Counted from the first letter of the stretch, positions 1-5,174 are shown. The stretch is 5,174 nt of DNA from Bacillota bacterium (GCA_017577925.1 PKQU01000139.1:1-5174), one strand, 5' to 3'. Notes: generated by a model not told the origin, from the letters alone. A program made the numbers and translations.

Positions 1-569
1 TGCACCGGGCCGAGTGGACCGTCCTGGCCGCCGGCGCGTGGAGCGGCGTTCTCGGACGGCGGCTCGGGCTTCGCCTCCCCGTTGGGCCGGTGAAAGGGGA
101 GTCGCTGTCCGTCACGTTGCCCGCCGTCCCCTTCCGCAAGACCCTGTTTGCCCATGGCTGCTACCTCGTGCCGAAGCAGGGCGGACGCGTCGTGATCGGG
201 GCGACGGAAGTGCATGCCGGCTTCGATCGTACCGTCACGCTGAAGGCCCTCGCGAAGCTGGGGGCGGCGGCAAAGGCCCTCGTGCCGGCCTTGGCCGAGG
301 CGACCTTCGAGCGGGCCTGGGCCAGCGTGCGGCCCCACTCCGCCGACGGCCTGCCCTTTTTGGGAACGGTAGAAGGCCATCCCGGACTGGTCGTGGCGAC
401 AGGCCACTTCCGAAACGGCATCCTGCTGGCCCCCATCACCGGCGAGCTGATCGCGGAGCTTATCCGCACGGGGCAGACACCCGTCCTGCTCGCACCCTTT
501 TCGCCCAACCGCCTGTGGGCGTCAGCAAAGGAAGTGTCCGCGGCAGCGGAGGGAGGTGACACGCCGTGA
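1..569 (+). CDS. thiO: Glycine oxidase ThiO, C-terminal part (5' end outside window)
   Basis: FAD-dependent glycine oxidase oxidises glycine to the imine (dehydroglycine) used by ThiG to build the thiamine thiazole ring in the cytoplasm. The frame is open from base 3 to the TGA at 567-569, giving 188 residues, about half of a typical 370-residue ThiO; the N-terminal FAD-binding GxGxxG part lies upstream. Visible family features, in order, are LAAGAWSG (the segment that contacts the flavin in DAO-type oxidases), YLVPKQGGRVVIGATE, RPHSADGLPFLG, and near the end GHFRNGILLAPITGE, the conserved C-terminal FAD-binding stretch. The gene overlaps thiS by four bases (GTGA at 566-569), which implies translational coupling. 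A related D-amino-acid or sarcosine oxidase would look similar in this half; the thiS-thiG neighbours settle the call. An ATG-like start inside this stretch (GTG at 90) is not the real start because homology continues to the window edge. Confidence 0.93.
   Translation, partial: HRAEWTVLAAGAWSGVLGRRLGLRLPVGPVKGESLSVTLPAVPFRKTLFAHGCYLVPKQGGRVVIGATEVHAGFDRTVTLKALAKLGAAAKALVPALAEATFERAWASVRPHSADGLPFLGTVEGHPGLVVATGHFRNGILLAPITGELIAELIRTGQTPVLLAPFSPNRLWASAKEVSAAAEGGDTP
552..568 (+). promoter_or_regulatory. Ribosome binding site that fixes the thiS GTG start
   Basis: GGAGG at 552-556 lies nine bases before GTG at 566-568. It supports the GTG start, whose last bases overlap the thiO stop codon, rather than any later ATG. 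Confidence 0.8.
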
Positions 570-769
570 AGCTGACGATCAACGGCGAGGTGCACGACGT
601 GCCCGACAGCGTGCAGACGGTGGCCGATCTCCTTCGCCACTTTGGCCTGGAAGGCAAGCTCGTTATCGTGGAGCAAAACCGCCGCGTGCTCGACCGCGAC
701 ACATACGCAGAGGTTCCGGTCCGCGAGGGGGACGTGCTGGAGCTGGTTCACTTTGTCGGAGGAGGATGA
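566..769 (+). CDS. thiS: Sulfur carrier protein ThiS
   Basis: ThiS is a small ubiquitin-fold protein. Its C-terminal glycine is adenylated by ThiF and converted to a thiocarboxylate, which delivers sulfur to ThiG for thiazole formation. The product has 67 residues, the normal family size. It starts MKLTINGE, has the KLVIVEQNRRV strand in the middle, and ends VLELVHFVGGG. The terminal Gly-Gly is the essential feature, and the VHFVGGG ending resembles Bacillus ThiS more than the shorter enterobacterial ending. The start is GTG at 566 with a well-spaced ribosome binding site. It sits between thiO (4-base overlap) and thiG (5-base gap, or a 4-base ATGA overlap if the earlier ATG at 766 is used), so the three are one operon. 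MoaD shares the fold, but the neighbours argue against it. Confidence 0.95.
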   Translation: MKLTINGEVHDVPDSVQTVADLLRHFGLEGKLVIVEQNRRVLDRDTYAEVPVREGDVLELVHFVGGG

Positions 770-777
770 TCGCCATG
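758..777 (+). promoter_or_regulatory. Ribosome binding site that decides the thiG start
   Basis: GGAGGAGG at 758-765 encodes the final glycines of ThiS and also serves as the thiG ribosome binding site. It is nine bases from ATG at 775 but directly abuts the ATG at 766, so 775 is the better start. Confidence 0.7.
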
Positions 778-1572
778 ACCGCCAACCCTGCGGCCGTACA
801 AGACGACGTGCTGCAAATCGGTCCCTACACGTTTCGCTCCCGCCTGTTTTTGGGTACCGGCAAGTTCTCCGACTTTGACGTGCAAAAGCGCGCCGTAGCC
901 GCCTCGGGTGCGGAAGTGCTCACCTTCGCCGTGCGCCGGATGAACATCTACGACCCCAATCAGCCCAACCTGCTGGAAGAACTGGACCTGTCGCGGTTCA
1001 AGCTGCTGCCCAACACCGCCGGGGCGCGCACGGTGGAAGAGGCGGTACGCATCGCCCGGCTCGCCCGCGCCTCCAGGCTGTGCGACATGATCAAGGTGGA
1101 GATCATCGGCGACCCGAAGACGCTGCTGCCCGATCCGGTGGCCACACTGGAAGCGACGAAGATCCTCGTCGAGGAAGGATTCATCGTCCTGCCCTACACG
1201 AACGACGACCCCATTTTGGCCCGCAAGCTGCAGGAAGCCGGCGCCCACGCGGTGATGCCCGGCGCGGCGCCGATCGGCACCGGCCTCGGCATCCTTAATC
1301 CGCTCAACCTCAGCTACATCATCGAGGAAGCAACAGTACCCGTGATCATCGACGCCGGCATCGGCTCACCGGCCGATGCGGCCAAGGCGATGGAACTGGG
1401 CGCCGACGGCGTGCTGCTCAACACCGCCGTCTCGGGAGCCAAAGACCCGGTGCGGATGGCCGAAGCCTTCAAGCTGGCCGTCGAGGCCGGACGCAAGGCG
1501 TATCTGGCCGGCCGCATCCCCAAGAAACGCTACGCCTCAGCCTCCAGCCCAATGGAAGGCCTCATGTTTTGA
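775..1572 (+). CDS. thiG: Thiazole synthase ThiG
   Basis: ThiG is a TIM-barrel enzyme. It condenses 1-deoxy-D-xylulose 5-phosphate, dehydroglycine from ThiO and sulfur from ThiS thiocarboxylate into the thiazole phosphate carboxylate of thiamine. The product is 265 residues, close to the family length of about 255. Visible motifs: SRLFLGTGKF (22-31), PNTAGA (79-84), IKVEIIGD with the Schiff-base lysine at Lys107, LPYTNDDP (139-146), MPGAAPIGTGLG (161-172), VIIDAGIGSPADAA (190-203), and LLNTAVSGAKDP (214-225). All expected catalytic and phosphate-binding segments are present, so the gene looks intact and functional. The frame stays open upstream to 556, but that part overlaps thiS and has no similarity to the family. 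A hairpin terminator follows 17 bases after the stop, so thiF and thiD, which often come next in Bacillus, are not in this transcript. Confidence 0.97.
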   Translation: MTANPAAVQDDVLQIGPYTFRSRLFLGTGKFSDFDVQKRAVAASGAEVLTFAVRRMNIYDPNQPNLLEELDLSRFKLLPNTAGARTVEEAVRIARLARASRLCDMIKVEIIGDPKTLLPDPVATLEATKILVEEGFIVLPYTNDDPILARKLQEAGAHAVMPGAAPIGTGLGILNPLNLSYIIEEATVPVIIDAGIGSPADAAKAMELGADGVLLNTAVSGAKDPVRMAEAFKLAVEAGRKAYLAGRIPKKRYASASSPMEGLMF

Positions 1573-1589
1573 TCCTCGCAGGATGCGCA

Positions 1590-1621
1590 AGCCCTCGGTA
1601 TACGACCGAGGGCTGTTTATC
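1590..1621 (+). terminator. Hairpin terminator after thiG
   Basis: A perfect 10-bp inverted repeat (AGCCCTCGGT at 1590-1599, ACCGAGGGCT at 1605-1614) with a 5-base loop is followed by GTTTATC on the + strand. The U tract is short and interrupted, but the position just after thiG and between two convergent genes supports a terminator. On the - strand no U tract follows, so it would be a weaker stop for the hydrolase transcript. Confidence 0.75.
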
Positions 1622-1652
1622 ATATGAAGATATTGAATTGAGATGATTCAAC

Positions 1653-2510
1653 CTATACGGCACCGGTTAGAAAGTCAAACAGCAAACGATGAAAGCTGTC
1701 CCGATGCTCCACTTGCGTCCAATGGCCGCACTGGCCGTACACCATCAGTTTCGCGCGGGGAATGTGCTGCACGAGGAAATAGCTGGTTTCCAGGGGAACA
1801 ATGGGATCGTCCCGCCCGTGCACGAGCAACACGGGATGCGGGATGCGCCGCAGGGATGCCGGCGGCACGACCAGCGCATCCAGATGCTGCTGGCGCGGAG
1901 GGGGAAACATTGCTTCATACGAACGGCGAACGGCGGGATCCATGGCGGCCGCAAAGCGCATCTGGCTGATGTGCTCCAGCTGATCCCCCACAATGCGGTC
2001 GTCGTACGCGAACCAGCGAATGAGTTGCGTCATCGTGGACGGAGAGGGATCCGCATAGAACCCCCAAACGCGGTCAAGTTCCGGGGTCAACCGACAGGGA
2101 GCCCCCGCCGAACCCATCAGCACCGCTCGGCTGAACCGTTCCGGCGCTTCCACCAACAAATGGAGGGCAATGGCGCCGCCTAGGGAGTTGCCCACCACAT
2201 GGGCGCGCGCAATGTCCAGTTCGTTCAGAAGATTGAGAAGTTGGTCGAGCCACAGCCGCATCCAGGCGCGCATCCCTTGGGGAGGCGCAGGCGGGTGGTC
2301 GGTCTGCCCAAAACCGACCAGGTCCGGCGCGATGCAATCAAACCCTTGCTCGCTGAAGTACGGCAGCGCAAATTGCCAGTTGGACCAGGCCGTCGCCCCC
2401 GGTCCCGAACCGTGAATGAACAGAATGGCCTCACGGTTTCCCTCGCCCGCACGGTTCACATACGTCTCGAACGCGCCGGTCTGTACCCGAAAGCACGCCA
2501 CATCGCCCAT
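1653..2510 (-). CDS. 2-hydroxymuconate-semialdehyde hydrolase (meta-cleavage product hydrolase, alpha/beta hydrolase)
   Basis: Members of this family (DmpD/XylF/TodF/BphD type) hydrolyse the C-C bond of the ring-fission product made by catechol 2,3-dioxygenases, giving 2-hydroxypenta-2,4-dienoate plus a carboxylic acid (formate for unsubstituted catechol). The 285-residue product has the usual length. It carries the oxyanion-hole signature HGSGPGATAW (33-42), the nucleophile elbow GNSLGG with Ser109, the acid residue in HGRDDPIVP (Asp235 by family alignment), and the catalytic histidine in GQCGHWTQVEH (His263). The lid region between about 140 and 210 is less conserved and sets substrate range, so the natural ring-fission product cannot be named from sequence. 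The chosen ATG at 2510 is preceded by GGAGGAGGGAGAGGA, a strong binding site. The frame runs on to 2810 but that extension lies inside gntR. The gene follows gntR by 47 bases and is probably cotranscribed with it. The symbols dmpD, xylF or pheC are used in other organisms; none is assigned here. Confidence 0.9.
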   Translation of the reverse strand: MGDVACFRVQTGAFETYVNRAGEGNREAILFIHGSGPGATAWSNWQFALPYFSEQGFDCIAPDLVGFGQTDHPPAPPQGMRAWMRLWLDQLLNLLNELDIARAHVVGNSLGGAIALHLLVEAPERFSRAVLMGSAGAPCRLTPELDRVWGFYADPSPSTMTQLIRWFAYDDRIVGDQLEHISQMRFAAAMDPAVRRSYEAMFPPPRQQHLDALVVPPASLRRIPHPVLLVHGRDDPIVPLETSYFLVQHIPRAKLMVYGQCGHWTQVEHRDSFHRLLFDFLTGAV

Positions 2511-2541
2511 TCCTCTCCCTCCTCCGGTCTCGCTCAAATCA

Positions 2542-2556
2542 GGACAACAATTGTCC
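2542..2556. repeat. Inverted repeat between gntR and the hydrolase gene
   Basis: GGACAA (2542-2547) and TTGTCC (2551-2556) form a 6-3-6 inverted repeat. It contains the perfect 8-bp palindrome ACAATTGT (2547-2554). It lies directly after the gntR stop codon and about 35 bases before the hydrolase start. It could be an operator or a minor mRNA hairpin; there is no following U tract, so it is not a good terminator. Confidence 0.4.
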
Positions 2557-2557
2557 C

Positions 2558-3238
2558 TTATTGCCCGCGATCTCGTCCGCCCACGTTCGCGGCGTCCTTC
2601 ACGAGGGCCAGGTAACGGGCAAACGCCCGCTCCTTTTGCGTACGCACCAACCGTTCCAGTTCTTGGGCGTTCCGTTTGCGCAACGTCTCGATCATCGCTC
2701 GGTGCTCCTTCTGGGATGCGTGCATGGAATCCGGGGTCTGCACGAAAATCCACCGCGAGCGAGCCGAGCGCTCCCAGACGGTGATCACAATGCGGAAAAG
2801 CTCTTTCCACGGCGAAAACTCGTAAAGGGTGCGGTGAAATTCGTAGTTCAGGCGGCTAAACTGCGCAGCGTCATTCTGTTCGATGCACTTGTCCATTTCG
2901 TCTACCAATTCTTCCAACCGATCGATGCCTTCATCCGTAATGGCCTGCACGGCCGTCCGGGCCAGAATCGGCTCCAAAGCCAGGCGGATGGTGAAGAGCT
3001 CTTCCAGCTCTTCCACCCGCACCGGCGCCACCCGCGCCCCTACAAACGGCTTGTTCTCCACCCACCCTTCAGCTTCCAGCCGCCGCAACGCCTCCCGCAC
3101 CGGTATTGGACTGGTGCCTAGCTCACGGGCCAGCTGGTCAACCACAAGGCGTTCCCCCGGCGCAATCTCCCCGGAGAGAATCGCTTCCTTCAGCTTTTCA
3201 TAAACCCATTCAGAACGGGTGATCGGCATCCGCACCAT
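2558..3238 (-). CDS. GntR-family transcriptional regulator, FadR/FCD subfamily
   Basis: A DNA-binding regulator of 226 residues. The N-terminal winged helix-turn-helix spans about 8-72 (WVYEKLKEAILSGEIAPGERL, then the recognition region LARELGTSPIPVREALRRLEAEGW, then the wing VENKPFVGARV). An all-helical FCD ligand-binding domain spans about 78-215. These proteins are dimers that usually respond to a carboxylic acid metabolite. In the FCD metal site, Asn131 and His135 (LNYEFHRTLYE) and His179 (KEHRAMIE) are visible, but the last histidine expected near 201 appears to be Gln. Sitting just upstream of the meta-cleavage hydrolase, it probably controls this aromatic degradation cluster, with a pathway intermediate as effector; that is inference. 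ATG at 3238 is chosen because TAGGAGGT lies seven bases upstream; GTG at 3244 would overlap that site, and ATG at 3229 is a less likely alternative. Confidence 0.92.
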   Translation of the reverse strand: MVRMPITRSEWVYEKLKEAILSGEIAPGERLVVDQLARELGTSPIPVREALRRLEAEGWVENKPFVGARVAPVRVEELEELFTIRLALEPILARTAVQAITDEGIDRLEELVDEMDKCIEQNDAAQFSRLNYEFHRTLYEFSPWKELFRIVITVWERSARSRWIFVQTPDSMHASQKEHRAMIETLRKRNAQELERLVRTQKERAFARYLALVKDAANVGGRDRGQ

Positions 3239-3303
3239 CCGCACGACCTCCTACCGGAAAGCCCTTCAAGCGATTTGCCCCTTCGTTCCAACCCTTGCGA
3301 ACG

Positions 3304-3346
3304 CTGTACCATATCGTATATTGTATCATATTCCAAACCTGTACAG
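3304..3346 (-). promoter_or_regulatory. Predicted gntR promoter with flanking CTGTAC motifs
   Basis: An AT-rich island in otherwise GC-rich DNA. On the - strand it gives TTGGAA (3336-3331), a 17-base spacer, and TATGGT (3313-3308), a fair sigma-A type promoter. Transcription would start about 60 bases before the gntR ATG. CTGTAC (3304-3309, + strand) overlaps the -10 box, and the palindrome CTGTACAG (3339-3346) lies just upstream of the -35 box, a layout expected of operators for an autoregulator. An alternative -10 is TACAAT nearby, but its -35 match is poor. Confidence 0.55.
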
Positions 3347-3411
3347 AGAAGGGCCGCAATCTCCTCACGTTGCTTCGATCACAAACGGAACCCGTGCAGA
3401 TGCCGTTCTGT

Positions 3412-3443
3412 CCAAGAGAAAACCCGCGCGTTGGCCGCGCGGG
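3412..3443 (-). terminator. Rho-independent terminator ending the dioxygenase-FAD synthetase transcript
   Basis: CCCGCGCG (3423-3430) and CGCGCGGG (3436-3443) form a perfect 8-bp GC stem with a 5-base loop. Read on the - strand it is followed at once by TTTTCTCTT, a good U tract. It separates the upstream dioxygenase/FAD synthetase unit from gntR, which then needs its own promoter. The + strand side is preceded by GAGAAAA, so it would not work well in the other direction. Confidence 0.85.
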
Positions 3444-3577
3444 CGCCACCGCCGTGATCGCGTCGGCCACCTGGTTCGGCTTCAGGTCGAAAGCGTACAG
3501 GTGGCGTCCCACACGCACCGCAATCTCCGGCTCCACCCGCGGGTGAATTCACTTCCCCCGCGCCTCAGCAGGCGAAC
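3438..3577 (-). pseudogene. Relic of a 2-keto-4-pentenoate hydratase / 4-oxalocrotonate decarboxylase gene
   Basis: On the - strand the frame at 3548-3438 reads IHPRVEPEIAVRVGRHLYAF, then continues DLKPNQVADAITAVAPA. This matches what is remembered of the middle of FAH-superfamily hydratases and decarboxylases of the catechol meta pathway (IHPRVEPEIA, about residue 100 of 260, followed by a helix ending in VPALEV). There is a TGA right before the Ile codon. In another frame just upstream (3580-3545), VRLLRRGGSEF resembles the residues that normally precede it, so a frameshift is likely. The N-terminal third and the whole C-terminal half are missing; the frame runs straight into the terminator hairpin. 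It has no ribosome binding site and is not expected to make a working enzyme. It lies just after the FAD synthetase gene, so it may mark an old deletion in the cluster. Family identity is from recalled consensus only. Confidence 0.6.
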
Positions 3578-3597
3578 CTCTTCCTTCTTCTCGTTCC

Positions 3598-4140
3598 CTA
3601 CACCGGCAACCCATCCAAACCGCCCAAAAGCGCCCAAGCCTCTTCCCGTTGTCCCGCAGCAATGAGCGATCGGATCCGGGTGGACGAGATCACTTCACCT
3701 CGGGTGCAGCAAACGGGATCCATCACCCGAACAGAAAAGGCAACCGCTAACTCATCGAGGCCGCCCTGGCGACCCCGGCCAAACCGGAAATTCCGTCCAA
3801 CCCAGATCTCGAGCGGATGGAGCGCGCGCAACTCTTCGATGAACACCTCGGCGCTTCGGGACATGTATGCCTCGTTGAAGTTGGCCACGACAACGTGGTC
3901 AACCTCCAACTGCGCCAACCGCCGGACCTTCTCTTCTAAGGGTGTCAATATGGGAACCCGTTGAAGGTAGCAGCGAGGTGGCGGATCAAAGGTATACACG
4001 ACGGACGGAACACCCAGGGTCCGGGCCCGTGCGACGGCCTGCCGAATGAGGACCTGGTGGCCCAGGTGCACACCGTCAAACGCGCCCACCGTCACGACAG
4101 ACGCCGGGAGCACCAGCGTGTTGGCCGGGTGAATGCGCAT
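3598..4140 (-). CDS. Stand-alone FAD synthetase (FMN adenylyltransferase domain, RibF N-terminal type)
   Basis: The product is expected to transfer AMP from ATP to FMN, making FAD. It has 180 residues, compared with about 310 for bifunctional RibF: only the nucleotidyltransferase domain is present and the C-terminal riboflavin kinase domain is absent. Visible signatures: GAFDGVHLGH (19-28, the HxGH-like ATP site), YTFDPPP (49-55), VGRNFRFGRGRQG (114-126) and ISSTRIRSLI (151-160). All match the FAD synthetase superfamily and none is broken. ATG at 4140 follows AAGGAGGTGA by a standard gap; the frame extends to 4362 but that part covers the dioxygenase end. It follows the catechol 2,3-dioxygenase by 134 bases and is probably in the same transcript, ended by the terminator at 3412-3443. 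A housekeeping ribF would normally sit beside truB and rpsO, so this is likely a second, pathway-linked copy supplying FAD to an aromatic monooxygenase (inference). Confidence 0.85.
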   Translation of the reverse strand: MRIHPANTLVLPASVVTVGAFDGVHLGHQVLIRQAVARARTLGVPSVVYTFDPPPRCYLQRVPILTPLEEKVRRLAQLEVDHVVVANFNEAYMSRSAEVFIEELRALHPLEIWVGRNFRFGRGRQGGLDELAVAFSVRVMDPVCCTRGEVISSTRIRSLIAAGQREEAWALLGGLDGLPV

Positions 4141-4191
4141 CCGCTTCACCTCCTTCCGTTCAGGGGGAAGACCCGGCAAGAGAATGCCACA

Positions 4192-4221
4192 GCCGCACCG
4201 GAACACCCGACCCGGTGCGGC
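4192..4221. repeat. Strong hairpin between dioxygenase and FAD synthetase genes
   Basis: GCCGCACCGG (4192-4201) and CCGGTGCGGC (4212-4221) form a perfect 10-bp stem with a 10-base loop. On the - strand it is followed by TGTGGCATTCTCTT, which is not a real U tract, so full termination is doubtful. It could lower readthrough or protect the 3' end of the dioxygenase message. A weaker 6-bp stem (ACCCCA at 4240-4245, TGGGGT at 4254-4259) lies between it and the dioxygenase stop codon. Confidence 0.55.
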
Positions 4222-4274
4222 CGCTGAAGGAACAACCGTACCCCAACGGGATCTGGGGTGGCAAAAACGTATGG

Positions 4275-5174
4275 TCACGTCGTCACACCGGTAAAGCCTT
4301 CGATCCATTCTTGGCGATGGTTGAAGTAGAAGATGCCCCGTGCCAGTTGGTCTACCGTCCACTTCACCACCGGCATGTCGGGATAGGCGATGTACCCGCC
4401 GGTGAACACCTCGTTGCGGTTCCCCGACGGATCAAAGTAGTAAATGGTCTGCCCGCGGGTGATCCCGTGACGCTCAATCCCGACATCAATCGGCACATCG
4501 TGCTTGGAGAATACGTCACCGGCCTTGCGCAGCTCATTAAATTCATCCAGCCAGAAGGCAAAATGGTGCAACCCTTCGTCTTTTCCCGGAATGATCGCGA
4601 TGTCGTGCGGCGTGTTGCTGCGGAACAGCCAGGCCGCAATTGGCGTCTCCGAACTCTCGTTTTCCACCACTTTCTCGCTCATGTAGAAGTTCAGCGCCTT
4701 CATGAGGAAGTCGATGGTTTCCACCGGCTTTTCCGCCGTAATGAGCAAATGGTCGATCCGCGGCGCCCCCACGCCGATCAGCCCCTCCGGCCACGGCGCC
4801 GGGTTCACCTGCGGCAGCGCTTTGCCCTTGTATTCCATTTCGACGAACAGCTCCATCGTGTGTCCCGACGGTAACTTGAACCGCAATCCCTCGCCCACCT
4901 TGTGGTTCTCGCCCTTGGAGACGCGCGTCACCGATGCGCCATACTGCTGCAATTGTTTCTCCAAGCGCTCCATGTCCTCGTAGGTGTGCACCTTGAACGC
5001 CATCTTTTCCAGCCCGGCGCGGTTCGACTTCCGCAGCACGATGGAATGGTGGTCGTACTCGTCCCATCCTTTCAGGTAAATCGCGTCCTCCGTCCGGTCC
5101 GTCACCTCCAGGCCCATCACGTCCACGTAATGCTTGCGGGCCGCCTCCAGATCCGTCACCCGCACCTCCACAAA
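4275..5174 (-). CDS. Catechol 2,3-dioxygenase (extradiol, type I), 5' end cut by window edge
   Basis: An Fe(II)-dependent extradiol dioxygenase that opens catechol next to the hydroxyl pair, giving 2-hydroxymuconate semialdehyde in the cytoplasm. 299 residues are visible; only about the first 10 are missing, as EVRVTDLEAARKHYVDVMGL corresponds to the start of the first vicinal-oxygen-chelate repeat. Numbering from the Val-Glu-Val-Arg segment (GTG at 5171 as 1), the iron ligands are His141 (RIDHLLI), His203 (LHHFAF) and Glu254 (SGNRNEVF). Second-shell catalytic residues known from XylE are also present: His189 (TPHD), His235 (ERHGITRG) and Tyr244 (TIYYFDPSGNRNE). The C-terminal end YPDMPVVKWTVDQLARGIFYF is typical of catechol 2,3-dioxygenases. 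The hydrolase acting on its product is encoded further down the same strand. Homologues are called xylE, dmpB or pheB; a substituted catechol such as a methylcatechol may be the real substrate. Confidence 0.95.
   Translation of the reverse strand, partial: FVEVRVTDLEAARKHYVDVMGLEVTDRTEDAIYLKGWDEYDHHSIVLRKSNRAGLEKMAFKVHTYEDMERLEKQLQQYGASVTRVSKGENHKVGEGLRFKLPSGHTMELFVEMEYKGKALPQVNPAPWPEGLIGVGAPRIDHLLITAEKPVETIDFLMKALNFYMSEKVVENESSETPIAAWLFRSNTPHDIAIIPGKDEGLHHFAFWLDEFNELRKAGDVFSKHDVPIDVGIERHGITRGQTIYYFDPSGNRNEVFTGGYIAYPDMPVVKWTVDQLARGIFYFNHRQEWIEGFTGVTT

Larger units (their letters stand above)
3245..3597. other. 353-base intergenic stretch between the FAD synthetase gene and gntR
   Basis: No intact gene is supported here on either strand. 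From right to left it holds a hydratase/decarboxylase relic (about 3438-3577), a rho-independent terminator for the upstream transcript (3412-3443), the gntR promoter (3304-3346) and the gntR leader with its ribosome binding site (AGGAGGT at 3246-3252). The stretch at about 3347-3411 shows nothing I recognise. Confidence 0.7.

Noticed and set aside
161..751. 196-residue - strand open frame opposite thiO-thiS
   Set aside because: Antisense shadow of two well-supported genes in GC-rich DNA.
1615..1652. Possible terminator for the hydrolase transcript on the - strand
   Set aside because: Apart from the shared hairpin at 1590-1614, which lacks a U tract in this direction, no stem-loop was found between the hydrolase stop and thiG.
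2511..2810. 100-residue N-terminal extension of the hydrolase frame
   Set aside because: It lies inside gntR on the same strand in another frame, shows no hydrolase similarity, and a strong binding site precedes the ATG at 2510.
3210..3536. 108-residue - strand open frame as a real gene
   Set aside because: Only its first 33 codons look like protein of a known family; it then crosses the terminator and gntR promoter, and has no ribosome binding site. Treated as a relic instead.
3219..3665. 148-residue + strand open frame
   Set aside because: It overlaps the gntR start, its promoter, the terminator and the end of the FAD synthetase gene, with arginine/proline-rich composition typical of an antisense shadow.
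4141..4274. FMN riboswitch before the FAD synthetase gene
   Set aside because: The gap is short, and the conserved FMN aptamer segments were not seen; it contains only simple hairpins.
4141..4362. N-terminal extension of the FAD synthetase frame
   Set aside because: It overlaps the end of the dioxygenase gene and the hairpin, and the ATG at 4140 has an ideal AAGGAGGTGA.

Overview
The window suggests a fairly GC-rich Bacillota, probably a thermophilic Bacillales relative. Start codons are preceded by strong AGGAGG-type ribosome binding sites, ThiS ends in the Bacillus-like VHFVGGG, and the thiO-thiS-thiG order matches the Bacillus thiamine operon. The species is an inference; nothing in the sequence fixes it. 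Two unrelated metabolic modules meet tail to tail near position 1600.

Left part, + strand (1-1614): the end of a thiamine thiazole operon. It holds the C-terminal part of thiO (glycine oxidase), then thiS (sulfur carrier) and thiG (thiazole synthase), with start and stop codons overlapping or nearly so. A hairpin terminator follows thiG. ThiO makes the glycine imine, ThiS brings the sulfur, and ThiG joins them with deoxyxylulose phosphate into the thiazole of vitamin B1. thiF, which charges ThiS, does not follow.

Right part, - strand (1653-5174): part of an aromatic meta-cleavage module. In transcription order it has a catechol 2,3-dioxygenase (its first residues are cut by the window edge), a 180-residue stand-alone FAD synthetase domain, a broken relic of a FAH-family hydratase/decarboxylase of the same pathway, and a strong rho-independent terminator. 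A second unit then starts from its own AT-rich promoter: a GntR/FCD regulator followed by a 2-hydroxymuconate-semialdehyde hydrolase. The dioxygenase opens the catechol ring and the hydrolase cleaves the ring-fission product. The FAD synthetase may supply FAD to a flavin monooxygenase encoded outside the window, and the GntR protein is the likely local regulator.

No tRNA, rRNA, CRISPR array or insertion sequence was seen. The less ordinary points are the hydratase relic that runs into the terminator, the stand-alone FAD synthetase inside a catechol cluster, and the paired CTGTAC motifs around the gntR promoter.
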